Shown piece by piece: positions 1 to 11,699 of a stretch of 64,000 nt of DNA (positions are counted from its first letter, which is position 1; the number at the start of each line of letters is the position of its first letter). The notes beneath the pieces are model-generated. The model saw only the letters and a program-made list of their open reading frames with translations, was not told the DNA's origin and ran no database searches. The DNA comes from Closterium sp. NIES-65 (Eukaryota; Streptophyta; Zygnematophyceae; Desmidiales; Closteriaceae). The position numbers were made by a program, and so were the translations under genes. The stretch spans positions 1 through 64,000 of the forward strand of contig CANXME010002003.1 of the NCBI GenBank assembly GCA_948144175.1, written 5' to 3'.

Positions 1-197
1 AGAGCTACTTTGGTGGCCAGAATATCATCTACTTTCGTGAAGGGCAAGAGGTGAAAGGCAAGGCGTATGAGAGGATTTACCCCCAACTGGCTGGAGCTAT
101 GGTGACGGTGGTGACCAGCTATATGGGCCTGGAGAGGGAGGTGGATGGGATGATACAGAAAAACAATTGCTACGCAAAATTAGATAATGGCCTCTGA
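1..197 (+). CDS. Glycosyltransferase-like protein, copy 1 (3' end only)
   Basis: The reading frame is open from base 3 to a TGA at 195-197 and gives the last 64 residues of a protein closely related to the two downstream copies. Shared blocks are SYFGG, IYFREGQE, YERIYPQL and VTSY. It ends in a short Lys/Asn/Cys-containing tail, as the others do. The rest lies outside the window. It shows that the family is a direct tandem array of at least three genes on this strand. The function is unknown; see copy 3 for the reasoning. Confidence 0.75.
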   Translation, partial: SYFGGQNIIYFREGQEVKGKAYERIYPQLAGAMVTVVTSYMGLEREVDGMIQKNNCYAKLDNGL

Positions 198-1273
198 CTG
201 ATGGCATAGATGGGAGTACCGTATAGGTCTCTGGCTGAAGAATACTTTAGGCGTGCATCTCACCAACTGCTAATTGTGGCTTAGAAATGTATTGCATCAC
301 TTCATGATTGTGCAACATGTATGCTGCTTTTTATAACCCAAACCAAAATTAACAAAGTAATGAAAGAGGGATGAATTCGAGATAAATATAGGGTCGAATA
401 TGTTTAGAGTGACGTGTTCCTGCTGGAGAACTGCCTGCAAATCAACAGGCCGCAAAGGTCGTCGTCAGTGATCGTAGTCGTCGTAAGACGTCGCAGGATT
501 CACGAGACTATGACAAGGTGACGGGTAGGTGGCGAATCGCATCACCCGCACGGTCCGAGTTCACGTCGTTCAAACATCAGGAATTGCTGTGCTGTCAACA
601 ACCAAGCCTCAAGGGGCTCGACGAACCGCTGCTTTAGGTCGAACAACTATGCTGCGATGCCAATAAGTACAGTACAGTTAGAGCATTACACAATTTCAGC
701 CCTTGTGGTTTTTTTTAAGGGTAATGAAATACAGCTTATCGTCGCGCGATTGCATAGCAGTTGGCAAGGTTAGCAGGTTGTACAAGACTAAAAAATTTGG
801 AAGTACATTAACTGTGCCCGCCACATTCACTCCCATTTACAGCCAGAGCCTGATGAGGGGGCTGTATCAACGAGCAGGAGCCAATGGTTAAGGTTCGGCC
901 AAGGCACTGAACCTGCTGCCCCCAACTAAGAAGAAAACCACCAATCGCATATGGAATCCGCCCAACCTAGCCCCTTCGCAACTGGAAGCCGCATGTCCGC
1001 CGCCGACTTTCAACGCGACTCGACTGAATGAATCCGTCACTTCACTCCCCTCGCTGGGCCCTCGCCTCAATCGGCACGGCCCTTGGTCTTGCTCCATTTT
1101 TACATTTCCCATCTCTCAGAAATAGCCCTCCCTCGTATGCACAACCGTACTTTTCCTCCCCACTCACGCAGACAGAAGTTCTGGAAGCGCTGGACTCAAC
1201 CACACTACAACACGGATCTCCCTATTAGCGTTCCCCATAGTCATTATATTTCACGACATACTTTTTTCCTATA
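198..1273. other. Intergenic region between family copies 1 and 2
   Basis: No gene is supported. The first few hundred bases are AT-richer and probably hold the 3' UTR of copy 1; the part just before 1274 should hold the promoter of copy 2. Short open frames here have no recognisable content. Confidence 0.5.
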
Positions 1274-3890
1274 ATGGATCGGACGGCTAGTCATAGTCCG
1301 CGACATTCCAAGCACTCCTGGGACGCTGCTGTCGAGCACGGATTGCAAGCAAACGGCGCGCGAAGCGCTACGGAATGTAACCATATGGGCATCGCTTGTT
1401 ACAAGAACGGCATCTCGTACTCCGACGAAGAATATGCGTGTTCGCGTGGCCTCGGGAATGCCGATTGCTGCGATCGCGCGATTCTACCACCCACGGGAAA
1501 ACCGTCTTGGTTGACCGTGCTAGCCTCGAAGAGTTTTATCCGGGAGGCGCGAAGAGAATTCTATGGTGGCTGGTTCTGGCCTTCATTGCGGCGTCATTAA
1601 CTGCTAATATTTTCTTCTCGGGTAACAAGAGCACGTCGGGCTTTCCCACTTTCGCTCCATTTTCCCACTCCGCTTCCTCAGCCGTAACTTTCGGTCTCTC
1701 GCTCGGAGCTTATTCAACCACGCCACCTACTTCCTTCCGTACCGTAGAGATACGTCAGCACCACTTACATCACTGTTGGAAACTCTCAAGAATGTCACAC
1801 GCATCGTGCGCATCACTTGGAATACACAGTGTCAAACATTTAGATATCGTCATCACCCGTCCCTCTTCCTCTGCCCATTCGCCTCGTTCCCCTCATCCCT
1901 CTCCCATTCCCCCCTTCCTCCCCTGTCCTTTCCCCACCACGCCCCTTGTGCGCACGCACCCGCGCGCCAGGCTCGCCGCTTGACTGCATGGTCGATCCGC
2001 CGCTCGACGCCGCCTACCCCTCCGGTGAGTGTGCGCTGATGCGTTTTGCCTTCGCCCTCCTGACTTGGCGCGATTCCATTTCCAGGCCCTGCCCCGTGGC
2101 TTGTACAAGCGTCCTGGATTTCCATATAGCTGCTCGTGCGCAGATTTCTGGAGTGCAGAATATGGGGCAATAGCTCATTAAATGACGATAAATCTTGAAA
2201 CACAAGTCACGGTGCACGAATCTCATCCGTTTCTGCTTTTCCCGATCGCTGTCCGTTGCTTCTTCATCCTTCTCGCGGCTTCCCCTGAACTACTCCCCAC
2301 GATTTTCAATCGTCGTCCGCGCCTCTTCCCCACACTGCTTTCAGGAAAAGAGTCCGCGGAGTATTCTTCCGCCAATGCCCCCCGCACGGTACCGTTGCGC
2401 CAGTTCCTCCTCCGACGCACTGCTTGGGGGAACGGCGGAAACGCCGCCGTTGCGCCGTGGCGCATCTGGGGCTGTTACTTGGGGGAACGGCGGGGAGACA
2501 CAGCGCGAATAGGTGCGGAGCTGGGTATGGATCGCGTGGTGGTACGGACCACGGCGACAGTGGGGAAACTGGTCGGTGGAAGCGAAGAGGTGGAGGGGGA
2601 GGGAGCAGAGCGGATGGGGTTGGGGGATGGGGTAGCGGCGGGGGAAAAGGGAGACTAAATAATGCTGCTTCTAGCGAGAGCGGGGAGAATGGAGGAGGAG
2701 AGACGGAGAGACGTGTGAGCCACACGAGCATGGAGGACGGAAGCGGGGATGCGAATGAAGGGGAGTCAGCTGAAAAACAGGTGATTGATGAAGGGACAGC
2801 AGCTACCACATCAGCAGACGGAGAAGCAGTTGAAGAAACAGACGCAGATAAAGAAGCAGCAGCAACGCCAGAAGCAGCCGCAGCAGACGGAAGTATAAAT
2901 GCAAAAGCAGTTGAGACAGCACGAGAAAGATCTGAGCCGCTCACGGAAACTAACGCCATCCATCCACCACAGCCCCTCATCCCCCAAAGTCAACAGAGCT
3001 GGCACAGCCCTCTTCCCAATCCCAAGGTGGCGTTGACATTTTTTTTCAGGGCGAGTTCGGGTACGAGTTAATCGCCGTCCTCCCATTCGCCTACTGGCAC
3101 CATCTCAACGGCTCCCTCCGCTCCACCACCTCCTGCGGGCGGCATTCCTTGGCCTCGATCTACTACTTCAGCCCCAACCACACAGACGACGCCACGTGTC
3201 ATCGCAGTGACATGAAGGACAATGTCGCTGCATACGGGTTTCCTCATGGCATTCATTATAGTCGCATCCCTCCAGCCTGGCAGCCGCCTCCTCTTGCCCA
3301 CTACTTCAGGAAGCATCCCCCTGTGTGGCCGGAGATTCCCAAGGGATCCCGGTTGGTGGTGATCGGGAATAAATACGAGCGGGAGTGGGGCCATTCTCCG
3401 GTAAATTTCATCGATATACGACTCTATTGGGAATCGTTGAGTCATACTTAGAGGCGGGTTTTTATGTGGTGTACAACAACCCAGGGATGTCACTGGAGTC
3501 AGACCACCGGCAGGTTATTAAGGACGGCACAGAACTGGGGGACTATGAGGCGCTACAGGAGCGGTTTGGGGAGAATGCACGGCTTCAGATCATGCAAAAT
3601 CTTCAAAAAAGGTGGCCAGACTTGGGTTCAACGACGTGCAGTTCAGGATGCTAGCAAGGAGCGTGTGCTTCGTGAGTGTGCAGGGAGGGGGCAGCATCGT
3701 GGAGAGCTATTTTGGTGGAAATAATATCATCTACTTCCGTGAGGGGCAGGAGGTGAAGGGCGGGGCGTATGAGAGGATTTACCCGCAGCTGTCTGGAGCC
3801 AAGGTAAAAGTGGTAACCAGTTATGAGGGGCTGGCGAAGAAGGTGGATGGGATGATCAAGAAGAACAAGTGCCACGCTAAACTTCACTAG
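1274..3890 (+). pseudogene. Glycosyltransferase-like protein, copy 2, frameshifted
   Basis: It matches copy 3 over its full length but changes frame repeatedly, each time by -1. Exon 1 starts at ATG 1274 and loses a base near 1543-1555, just before the membrane anchor (LWWLVLAFIAASL). It ends at 1621 before GTAACA in phase 1, as in copy 3. The Ala/Glu-rich stem (to about 2945) lies in a different frame from the catalytic-like part, which starts about 3030 with GVDIFFQGEFGYEL. Single-base deletions then occur near 3416-3420 (after VNFID) and near 3628 (a TTC run reduced by one T). The frame finally closes at TAG 3888-3890. Every lesion can be located by codon alignment with copy 3. It is most likely a recent pseudogene; clustered base-call errors are the alternative. 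The acceptor of exon 2 is not resolved. Confidence 0.75.
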
Positions 3891-4632
3891 CATGTGCCCT
3901 CTTGTGGGACCTGAAGGAAGGGACCTCTTATGCAGGATTTCAGCAGTAACTTGCGGAGAAAACTGGGTCACAGGATGAATAAGCAAGGCTGGGTATTGGA
4001 TGCCGACTACTACCAAACCCCTAATTGCAATCGTAAACTACATCGTGATGAATGAAGTTAGTGCATGTGTAATTTAGCAATGAGTAATCTAGGCGAATAA
4101 ATGAGCAATGTTTAATGTTTACATTGAAATCACCAAAACCAATTAACAGAAGTGGGGAACGCATGTAAAGGTTTGATACAACAATCAAGTTTGGTGTTAG
4201 AACCTTTTTCGAGCACTCTAGGAAGCTAAATGTGGAGACAACTGCGACTTACACGTGGTTTGGCGGTCAGTGTGACTGCTTTGGCTGTTTGTAGAAGGGC
4301 TAGTTCTGTAGTGTAGCTGACAATATCGACACCCGTTCCCGACCAGTAGATAACAGAACCTGGGGGAGGAACCTCGGAATGCTCCAGGCTGGTGAGAAAT
4401 TTTCCAGGCCTAAAAAAGAGCTATTCCTGGGCTGTACTGGTCTGTACAGTTCATAGCATTTATTTGTAGGTTAGGTCACAACCACCGCCTCCCCTCACCG
4501 CTTTTGCCTGCACTGACAAGCAGGTCGACGATGGGTCAACGAGAATTGGCTTCTTCGCCATTTGAGGGAAGCACAAGCAGGCCGTTCGCAGCGACTTCCA
4601 CATGTCGCTCAAACGCAAATCTGAACGAAGCA
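3891..4632. other. Intergenic region, 3' flank of copy 2
   Basis: No gene is seen. The block at about 4210-4260 (GTGGAGACAACTGCGACTT) reappears in slightly different form at about 14220-14250. This suggests that the 3' flanks of family copies are homologous and that the flank of copy 3 was later split by the insertion at 7.4-14.2 kb. Confidence 0.5.
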
Positions 4633-5452
4633 GCATTTCGCGCCATTTTGCTCTGTCCGCTCCACGCAGATCCGCTCCGCTCGCTGGTTCAAGTTGTTGC
4701 GGCAGGGAGTCTGCCCCCCCCTCCCCTCCATTGATCCTCGTCTTTTCACAATTGTCACCTTGCTTGGCGCCTGAGCACAAACAGAATACTGCTCCGTACG
4801 TCTCGGTACTTACAAATACATCACGACGATGTTCGGGCAGCAGCACATCAACTTGCGCGGCAGCTTTGAGCCTGCCTGTGATTCGTCCAACTGACAGAAA
4901 CCTACGTGAGTTTCTGGTATTCTCCGTTTCCGTCGCCTCGAGGCGCTCCCACTCATCGCTGCTCCATCCCTCCTTCGCTTCACGTGAAGTCTCGAGAGTG
5001 CGTGTAGGAGTCGTCGATGGTGTGTGTAGCTGTTGTCGGAGATCTTTAGTGCGGGATCGGAGCGAAGCATCTCGATCGCTGCATTTCGCGCCATTTTGCT
5101 CTGTCCGCTCCACGCAGATCCGCTCCGCTCGCTGGTGCAATTTGTTGCGGCAGGGAGTCTGCCCCCTCCCCTCCATTGATTCTCCTCGTCTTTCCAGCTG
5201 CACCTCGCCCGGCGCCTGAGCACAAATACATCACGACGATGTTCGGGCGGCAGCACATCAACTTGCGCGGCAGCTTTCAGCCTGGCTGTGATTCGTCGAC
5301 TTACAGAAACCTACATCAGTTTTTGGTATTCTCCGTTTCCGTCGCGTCGAGAGCGCTCCCACTCATCGCTGCTCCATCCCTCTTTCGCTTCACGTGAAGT
5401 CTCGAGATGGTTGTGTGTAGGCTGTTGTCGGAGATCTTTAGTGCGGGATCGG
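4633..5452. repeat. Tandem duplication upstream of copy 3 (4633-5060 and 5081-5452)
   Basis: Two diverged direct copies of about 430 and 370 bp lie head to tail. Shared stretches include GCATTTCGCGCCATTTTGCT, CATCACGACGATGTTCGGGC, TTCACGTGAAGTCTCGAGA and AGATCTTTAGTGCGGGATCG. The second copy ends 66 bp before the ATG of copy 3, so the duplicated segment is probably promoter and 5' UTR. Confidence 0.85.
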
Positions 5453-5518
5453 CATTCCCCGCTCCCCAGCCTCCGTCCTCGCTGAACCGCTACCGTCGTC
5501 TTTCCGCTAGCCCTTCTG

Positions 5519-7150
5519 ATGGCTCCCCGGCGCCATCATGATTGTCACAAGCAGCAAATAAAGCTCGATTCAGAAAAGGCGCGCTTCGGAGCGGAGACCG
5601 ACGAGGGTGCCGAGGGAAGAGACATGTTTTGGCGGCTGGCGGGGCTAGCAGCGTCGAATAGCCGCGGCTTCGACCGCGCAGCCGCGAAGCGATTGCTTTG
5701 GTGGCTTATGCTGGCCATCATCGCTGCTTTAACTGCAAGAATCCTATTACTGCATCGCGAAAAAGGCAAGTGCAGGTTTTGGAGGCCCGAAGGTTTTTCT
5801 ACAAAAACACACAAAAAGTCCCAGGCAGCTCCCAGAAATCCACAAGCCCAAAGTCACAATTACGTCACTTTCGGGACTTTCCGTTTGTGTTTCACATTTG
5901 GTGGTGATCATATTGGGTATGCTTTGATTAATCGTTGAAAAACTATCCGATGTCACATGATATTGTCCGCATTGGTTTTTTTTGTTTTTTTTTTTTTTCC
6001 GCTTTTGGAGACGGATTCGGGACAAATTGAATGTATAGATCGTCGTCTGTCCCTTACTTCCGCCCATGTCAACCCTGTCCTTACCCCTTCCCCCTCCCTC
6101 ATTCCCCTCCACCGTCCCTACATCCGCACCTGTCCCCCCACCCCAGCGCTTAAAGCAGCCGCACAGGAAGCCGCACTGGAAGCCGCAGCTGCAAAAGTAG
6201 AAGCAGCATCAGGAGAAGCAGCGGAGCAGTACAGGCGCACCGTCCACCAAGGCGACCAGGAAGTCCAGGAAGGTCAGCATAGCCATGGTGTTCAGGATGG
6301 GGTGGACATCTCGTATACAGTGGAATTCGGTTACGAGCTACTCACCGTCCTCCCACTGGCCTACTGGCACCATTTGAACGGCTCACTCCGCTCCACCACC
6401 TCCTGTGGGCGTGATTCCTTGTCTCTGCTCTACTACTTCAGCCCCAACCACACAGACAATGCCACGTGTCATCGAGCCGGCAAGGATTTCAAGGATGCGA
6501 TGCATGGCTTTTATGGAGGTAGATTCCCGCCAGCCTGGCAGGCACCACCTCTTGCCAACCACTTCAGGAAGCTTCCTTCCGTGTGGCCAGAGATTTCTAT
6601 GGGATCCCAGCTGGTGGTTATCGGGAATAAATACGAGCGGGAATACAAACACGCACCGGTAAATTTTATCGATTTACCAACTCTACTGACAATCGTCGAC
6701 TCGTTTTTTAAGGCTGGTTTTTATGTGGTGTACAACAACCCGGGAATGTCGCTGCAGTTTGACGACTGGCAGGTGACCCGTGATGAAAAGGACTTGGGAG
6801 ATTATGAGGCGCTGCAGCAGCGGTTTGGGGAGAATCCACGGTTCCAGATCATGCAGAACCTCCAGAAGCGGTGGCCAGGATTGAGTTTCAATGATGTGCA
6901 GTTCAGGATGCTGGCAAGGAGTGCGTGTTTCGTGAGTGTGCAGGGAGGGGGCTGCACACTCCAGAGCTACTTTGGCGGCAGCCATATCGTCTATTTTCGT
7001 GAGGGGCATGAGTTTGAAATCGGGGCTTACGAACGGATTTACCCTCGTCTGTCTGGAGTGAAGATGAAGGTGGTAACCAGCTATCAGGGGCTAGAGAGGA
7101 AGGTGCACGAGATGATCAAGAGCAACAACTGCTTTGCACAACTGCAATAG
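5519..7150 (+). CDS. Putative type II membrane glycosyltransferase-like protein, copy 3 (intact)
   Basis: Two exons, 5519-5765 and 6147-7150, give 416 residues. The intron has an AAG|GCAAGT donor and a CCCCAG acceptor, so it is GC-AG; the phase (1) fits exactly and no GT donor nearby does. Residues 1-58 are a charged cytoplasmic tail, about 59-78 a single membrane anchor (LLWWLMLAIIAALTARILLL), and about 83-150 an Ala/Glu/Gln-rich stem. A globular domain follows with FGYELLTVLPLAYWHH, YYFSPNHTDNATC, VIGNKYERE, FYVVYNNPGMSL and VSVQGGG. This layout is typical of Golgi type II glycosyltransferases, and the QGGG block recalls GT-B enzymes, but I do not recognise the family, and substrate and activity are unknown. 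The N-x-S/T sites fit a lumenal domain. The gene ends in TAG. Its upstream region is duplicated. Confidence 0.75.
5766..6146 (+). other. GC-AG intron of copy 3
   Basis: Donor AAG|GCAAGT is the strong consensus seen at GC donors. The acceptor CCCCAG follows a pyrimidine-rich stretch. Both exons share the same coordinate frame, with stops between them, and phase 1 is maintained. The equivalent position in copy 2 has a normal GT donor (1622). Confidence 0.7.
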
Positions 7151-7384
7151 CCATGTCATCCCTTGCAGGACCAGGAGAAAGTGTCATTCACAAAGGATGT
7201 CATCTGTATGCAGAGGAAGAAAGGGGGGATACGCAAGACTGGTACTGTATGCAGTCTACGACTTGAATGAAATCTGTGCGCGTGCAATTGAGCAATTTGT
7301 GGAAGCAAAGTGATAATTGAGCAATGTTTATATCAAATCACCAGAACCATTTCCTTAAAAAAATGTAACGTATCATAAAAGTTT
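7151..7384. other. 3' flank of copy 3
   Basis: Probably 3' UTR and downstream sequence, without a recognisable gene. Confidence 0.4.
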
Positions 7385-7418
7385 TAAAAGTTTATCAAGC
7401 ATCTCCTGCATTGAAACC
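7385..7418. repeat. 34-bp direct repeat, left copy
   Basis: Contains TTTATCAAGCATCTCCTGCA and is identical to 14163-14196. The pair brackets a 6.7-kb block that holds the pyrimidine repeats and the DIRS-type element. Confidence 0.85.
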
Positions 7419-7499
7419 TTGCTCTAAACTGTATGTTATTGCGTGAGTTGGCTGGCAGCACCAGCACCCCCGCCCATCCTCTCTTCCCTTGCCGCCCGT

Positions 7500-7760
7500 G
7501 CTGCAGTGGGGGGGAGGGGGAAGTGGTGTGGGGGTGGCGGGTATGACCAGAGCCGCCCCTCCTCTCTCCTCTCCTCCAGCCGCCTCTCTTCACCTTTCCT
7601 CCTCCTATCTCCTCTCCTCCAGCCGCATCTCCTCCTCCTCTCCTCTCCTCCAGCCGCACCTCCTCCCTCTACCTTCCGTGGCACCATCTCCTCCTCCTAT
7701 CTCCTCTCCTCCATCCGCCTCTCCTCCGCTCTACTCCTGTGCACCACCAGCAGCTTCCTC
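7500..7760. repeat. Imperfect pyrimidine-rich repeat
   Basis: Irregular copies of CTCCTCTCCTCCAGCCGC and CTCCTCCTATCTCCTCTCCT. The open frames across it are low complexity and not believable genes. Confidence 0.8.
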
Positions 7761-8120
7761 CTCCTCACCAACAGTTGTGTTTGTTCGTAGATGGCGAGCG
7801 ACCAGCATCCTTCGCCCTCCGGCTATCCCAGCCCTCCTCCGCGCTCTCCGCGCCCTCCTCCGTTCTGGCGTTCACAGGTGCTGCCGGTCAGCAACCGCTG
7901 TTTCTGTGCATATCCCAGCTACAAGCAACTGCTCTCCAGGCGACCTGGTGCCAGACACCACTAGCTGTAGCCATAGGCAGTTACGGGGGTGTGTTAATTG
8001 ATATTGCATATCTTATACCTGCCTATAGCTTGCTAGTGTATTAGTTTAGTTATTAGCATCAACTGCTGGTGGAGTACCCTTATCTTCTCTCTTCCTTCTC
8101 CTATATCTTGTACTCTTGCC

Positions 8121-8176
8121 TATTGAGAAAGCTTGCTTTCTTTCTTATCAATTGGCATCGTTCTCATTACAAATGG
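8121..8176 (-). repeat. B2 terminal repeat of the DIRS-type element
   Basis: 56 bp, the same as B1 at 8482-8537; begins TATTGAGAAAGCTTGCTTTC on the plus strand. About 120 bp of unique sequence separates it from A2. Confidence 0.85.
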
Positions 8177-8295
8177 CGTATTACAACATTTGCATCATCG
8201 TTCGACATAAGCTAGTGCGGACTAATAACACTAGCTATTATGTACCCTATCCAAGTGGCATTAGCAAGGCGGTTTACACTGGGGTGGGTGGTGGG

Positions 8296-8483
8296 AATGT
8301 TGAGTGAGCCGTTTGAAAATTGAGAAACGTGGGTGGAGGGAAATGAGCTCCAACCCACGGTTTTTGTAGTTGGAGAAGGGCGTTTAGCGCGCTTCGACGA
8401 TGCAAATTGTGCAGTACAAGCAGCTTCGCTTTCACAATACACAATTAAAAAAAACACTACATGTGTGTTTAAAAATTATAATA
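8296..8483 (-). repeat. A2 internal copy of the terminal repeat
   Basis: 188 bp, nearly identical to A1 at 13661-13849; begins AATGTTGAGTGAGCCGTTTG on the plus strand. It abuts B1, the junction expected from a circular intermediate. Confidence 0.88.
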
Positions 8484-9575
8484 TTGAGAAAGCTTGCTTT
8501 CTTTCTTATCAATTGGCATCGTTCTCATTACAAATGGGGTCTCTGAGACATGGGCAGCGGGGGCCTCCGGTTGCGTACGAGTGCCTCTGTGTGTTGCGCC
8601 GATGACACCGCATGCGTCGAATCTTGTAGGGTACGGGAGGCTTCGATGAGGGGCTCGACGTATGGCGTAACATACATTTCCTTTGCTGTGTCGCTTCGCC
8701 ATTTGCCCAGCCGTTTGAAGACTCTGTCTGGCACTCCCGTGTTGGCTGCTACTGTGGCTGCACCTTTTCGGGAAAGAATGGGTGCCTAGCTGCAACTCTC
8801 CAAGGCCAACCTTTGCGAAGGCTTCCTTGCACCAGTTCCGGATCGTAGTGTATGAAGGTGGCCTAGCCTGGCCCTCTCTGGTTGAACCGTGACCGAAGAC
8901 ACGAATCAATGGTCCCTCTGACCGTGGGCCATAGCCAGCGAGTCGGATGAAGCGTCGGGTGCAGCGCACTGGGCAGCAGGGGTCCGCCGTTGCTGCAATG
9001 GGTATCCAAGTGCCGTGACCAGCTTGATCGGTCTTGGAGTGTGGTATGAGAATCCACATGACCTCGTCGTCGAATTGGATGTCTTGCCATTTTATGGCTA
9101 CTAGGTCAGAGTATCGCAGGAATCCGGAGTACATGAGGATGGGTATCAACCCTTTCTGAAATTGCGCAGGATCGTCGGACTGCAAGTAGCTCGCGGCCAT
9201 TTCCTGGACTTGTTGGATCGAGACGGGTTCCTTCAGACGAGTAGGGCGTGGGCAGTGTCGCTTTGCATAGTCACGGACTTGGGTGGTGAACGGTCCGGTT
9301 GTCGGGCATTTGCTCCCGGTCATGCGATGGGCGAAGCTGACCGCCGAGCAGGTTAGCTGCACTACAGACAGGGTGGCTTTGCGTCGGATTGCGTGTACCA
9401 GGTATAGCGCGAGGGTCATGTCGGATGCCGGGAGGAATGGAAGGTTCACTTTTGTGCAGAAGGCTCGAAACTTGGCCCAGTATGGTTCATATGTCCGGAT
9501 CGTAGAATCGGCGCGGGACTGCGCGAGCATGTTGATCAGTTGGTCGTGTAACTTTGGGAGCAAATCTGAACACAA
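8469..9575 (-). pseudogene. Tyrosine recombinase of the DIRS-type element
   Basis: A phage-integrase-fold recombinase that would insert the circular DNA form. The N-terminal SAM-like region (STIRTYEPYWAKFRAFC) is followed by the catalytic domain with the first Arg in SGFLRYSDL and the His block in LGTHSF. One extra C in a CCC run near 8780 shifts the frame there, so the rest of the H-x-x-R box, the LGKWRSD block and the tyrosine-containing end (MYVTPYVEP) continue in another frame from about 8778 to 8528. The encoded enzyme is therefore broken between its His and Tyr motifs. Confidence 0.82.
8482..8537 (-). repeat. B1 repeat
   Basis: 56 bp, same as B2. It overlaps A2 by two bases and the end of the recombinase frame, as is usual in compact DIRS elements. 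Confidence 0.85.
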
Positions 9576-9789
9576 GGTGTATATATTTTGAATTAGTCAA
9601 ATGCCACTCGCAGTGCAATGATTGGGCTGTGCGGTAGTCCCATGCCCGAAAAAGCAGTTGAATGGGACCCTACGTCTAGGCATTGGCTTCCGTGTGTCAG
9701 AGGGATGTGCGCGTGGATGTGTGGTGCCCAAGTGCGTGGGGAGGGTTGCAAGAGTGGCCACCAGCTTGCGCCTGGCCAGTGCGGAACTA

Positions 9790-11699
9790 TCAGTGTGAGT
9801 GATGCATGGGTGCGTTGTGCGTGATGGAGGACGGCTGGGACCAGTTGAGGTGGGGGGAAGCGAAGTTGTTTTCAGGTGTCCACGCGATCGAGAACGCATC
9901 AACTGCAATGGCTGCCGGGTGGGGAATCTTTGAACAGAAGCGCGGCAGTTGGGTGTTGCGGGAGTTTGCGAAAAGGTCGATGGAGTGAGGACCCCAACGA
10001 CGTTCCAAGATCCGGAACCACGACGTTTTCAGCGCGTAATCGTCGTGGTCGACCATTTTTGAAAGCTCGTCGGCGTGTGTGTTGAGCTCGCGCGGAATCC
10101 ATTCAATGATCAACGCGCGTGCCAAGCGCCATGCATGTTCGGATGATGCTCTTGCATGCCGTTGTGAGGTCGGGGCTGTGAGAGCCGCCTTTGCGAAGGA
10201 TGAAGAATACGCCCTGGTTGTCCACCCGCACGAGAACGTGTTTTTGCTTGATCTTGTTCGCATACGTTTGTAGCGCCCAAAGGACGCCTTCGATCTCCCG
10301 TCGCGTGCTGGACGTTCCTCGTAGCGGCTCTGACATGGTTGCGCTAGCTTCTTCGATGCCACCCGGAAATGTGGTCAGAGTGGCGCCCCAACCATGAGAG
10401 CTGGCATCCACGTGGATTACCGCGTTGTAGCTGTTCTTGACGTGAAAAGGTGCGCCGTTGAAACGGTCGAACTCCTCGAGCCAAAATTGGAGCTCTTCTG
10501 CTGCAGATGGGGGGATAACGTCGCTGCTTTTCCATGACGGTGCGTCGTCGATCACTTGTAACATAGCATGGCTGAATGCGCGAGCTGTTGCGCCAAGTGC
10601 GACACCCATCGATGCGAGCATGCCAGTGATTCTGGCCACGTGGCGGACCGGGACTGGTCGGCATGCCTTGCTTGCGCTCAGGAGGTTCCGGATGGTTGCA
10701 TGTAGTGAGGCTCGTCGGTCCGGACCGATGGAGAATCGGCCGGTATCGGTCTCGAGTTCTACGCCCAGGAATCGGAGACGCTGCGATGGTGACAGTTGTG
10801 ATTTCTTCGCGTTTTATCACAAGGCCTGCCTCTTTAAGATCCAATATCACCCGCTGGCAAGTTGCTTGCGCGTCCTCTTTCGACTGGCAGAGAAATAAGA
10901 TGTCGTCCACGTAAGGTACGACTCGGATGCCTTGTTCTCGCCAACGCCGAGCTAGTTGCTTGATGAGCTGCGTGAAAACGAATGGAGCTGTCGCGAGGCC
11001 AAATGGTAGTGAACGGAATGCGTATGTGCGCTTATCAAATTCAAAGCCAAGGAACTTCCAGCACGATGGGTGGATGTCGATGTGGTGGTAACCAGATTTG
11101 AGGTCAATGGAGAACATCCAGTCCCCAACGCGCGCAAGGTCGGCGACGCGGCTGAGCCCTTCGTACTTGAACTTGGGGATGATCAAGTTGGCGTTGACTT
11201 TCCTCAGATCAAGAATGAGCCTGCATTTGTCTTTTTGCTCGACCACGTTGAGTGGACTTATGCATGTAAGCTCCGTTGCGGCCATCGGAATTGCCGCTCC
11301 CGTCTCTATGAGTTCTTGGATGGCGGTACGTGTGAACGTGGCATGCGTGTTTGCCCGACATGATTGCGATCGTGGAAATGTTGCGGTGGGCCGTGGCTCC
11401 ATGGCAACCAGTAACCCTTGGCGATGACGGAGAGGACAAGGCTGCTGGGGCACCATGAGCTCCACCACGCAAATGTCGCGCGGAAGACGACCGCGCATGT
11501 GTGTAATAGTTCTGTCTGTAACGGCAAATTCGTACGGATCGTCGTGGCATGCCGCCTCGCACCGTCGTGCTCCTGTACATTTGAGGCCAAGTGGTATAAG
11601 CTTTGAGTATTCCACGTTAAAGCATGCGTGTGCATGTACTTGTACGGGCAACCATTGATCGAAGGTGTGAAGAGAGTGAACAATTGAATGAAATGTCAA
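9790..11699 (-). pseudogene. Reverse transcriptase / RNase H of the DIRS-type element
   Basis: Three consecutive frames carry one protein. Frame 1 (11699 to about 10810) has the RT domain: CRLILDLRKVNANLI, FSIDLKSGYHHIDIHP, SLPFGLATAPFVF and VVPYVDDILF (the YVDD catalytic box). Near 10810 the frame shifts and 10790-10150 carries the connection and RNase H start (VIHVDASSHGWGATL, REIEGVLWALQTY, VRVDNQGV). A second shift near 10150 leads to the last part (LIIEWIPRELNTHADELS, SIDLFANSRNTQLPRF); the DLFA block is typical of DIRS polymerases. No intact polyprotein remains. Confidence 0.85.

Noticed and set aside
2182-3071. A separate Arg/Gly-rich gene at 2182-3071
   Set aside because: It is open in several frames at once; its last third fits the Ala-rich stem of family copy 2, and the first part looks like intron.
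9283-11427. Plus-strand frames inside the DIRS-type element
   Set aside because: Antisense shadows of RT and recombinase.
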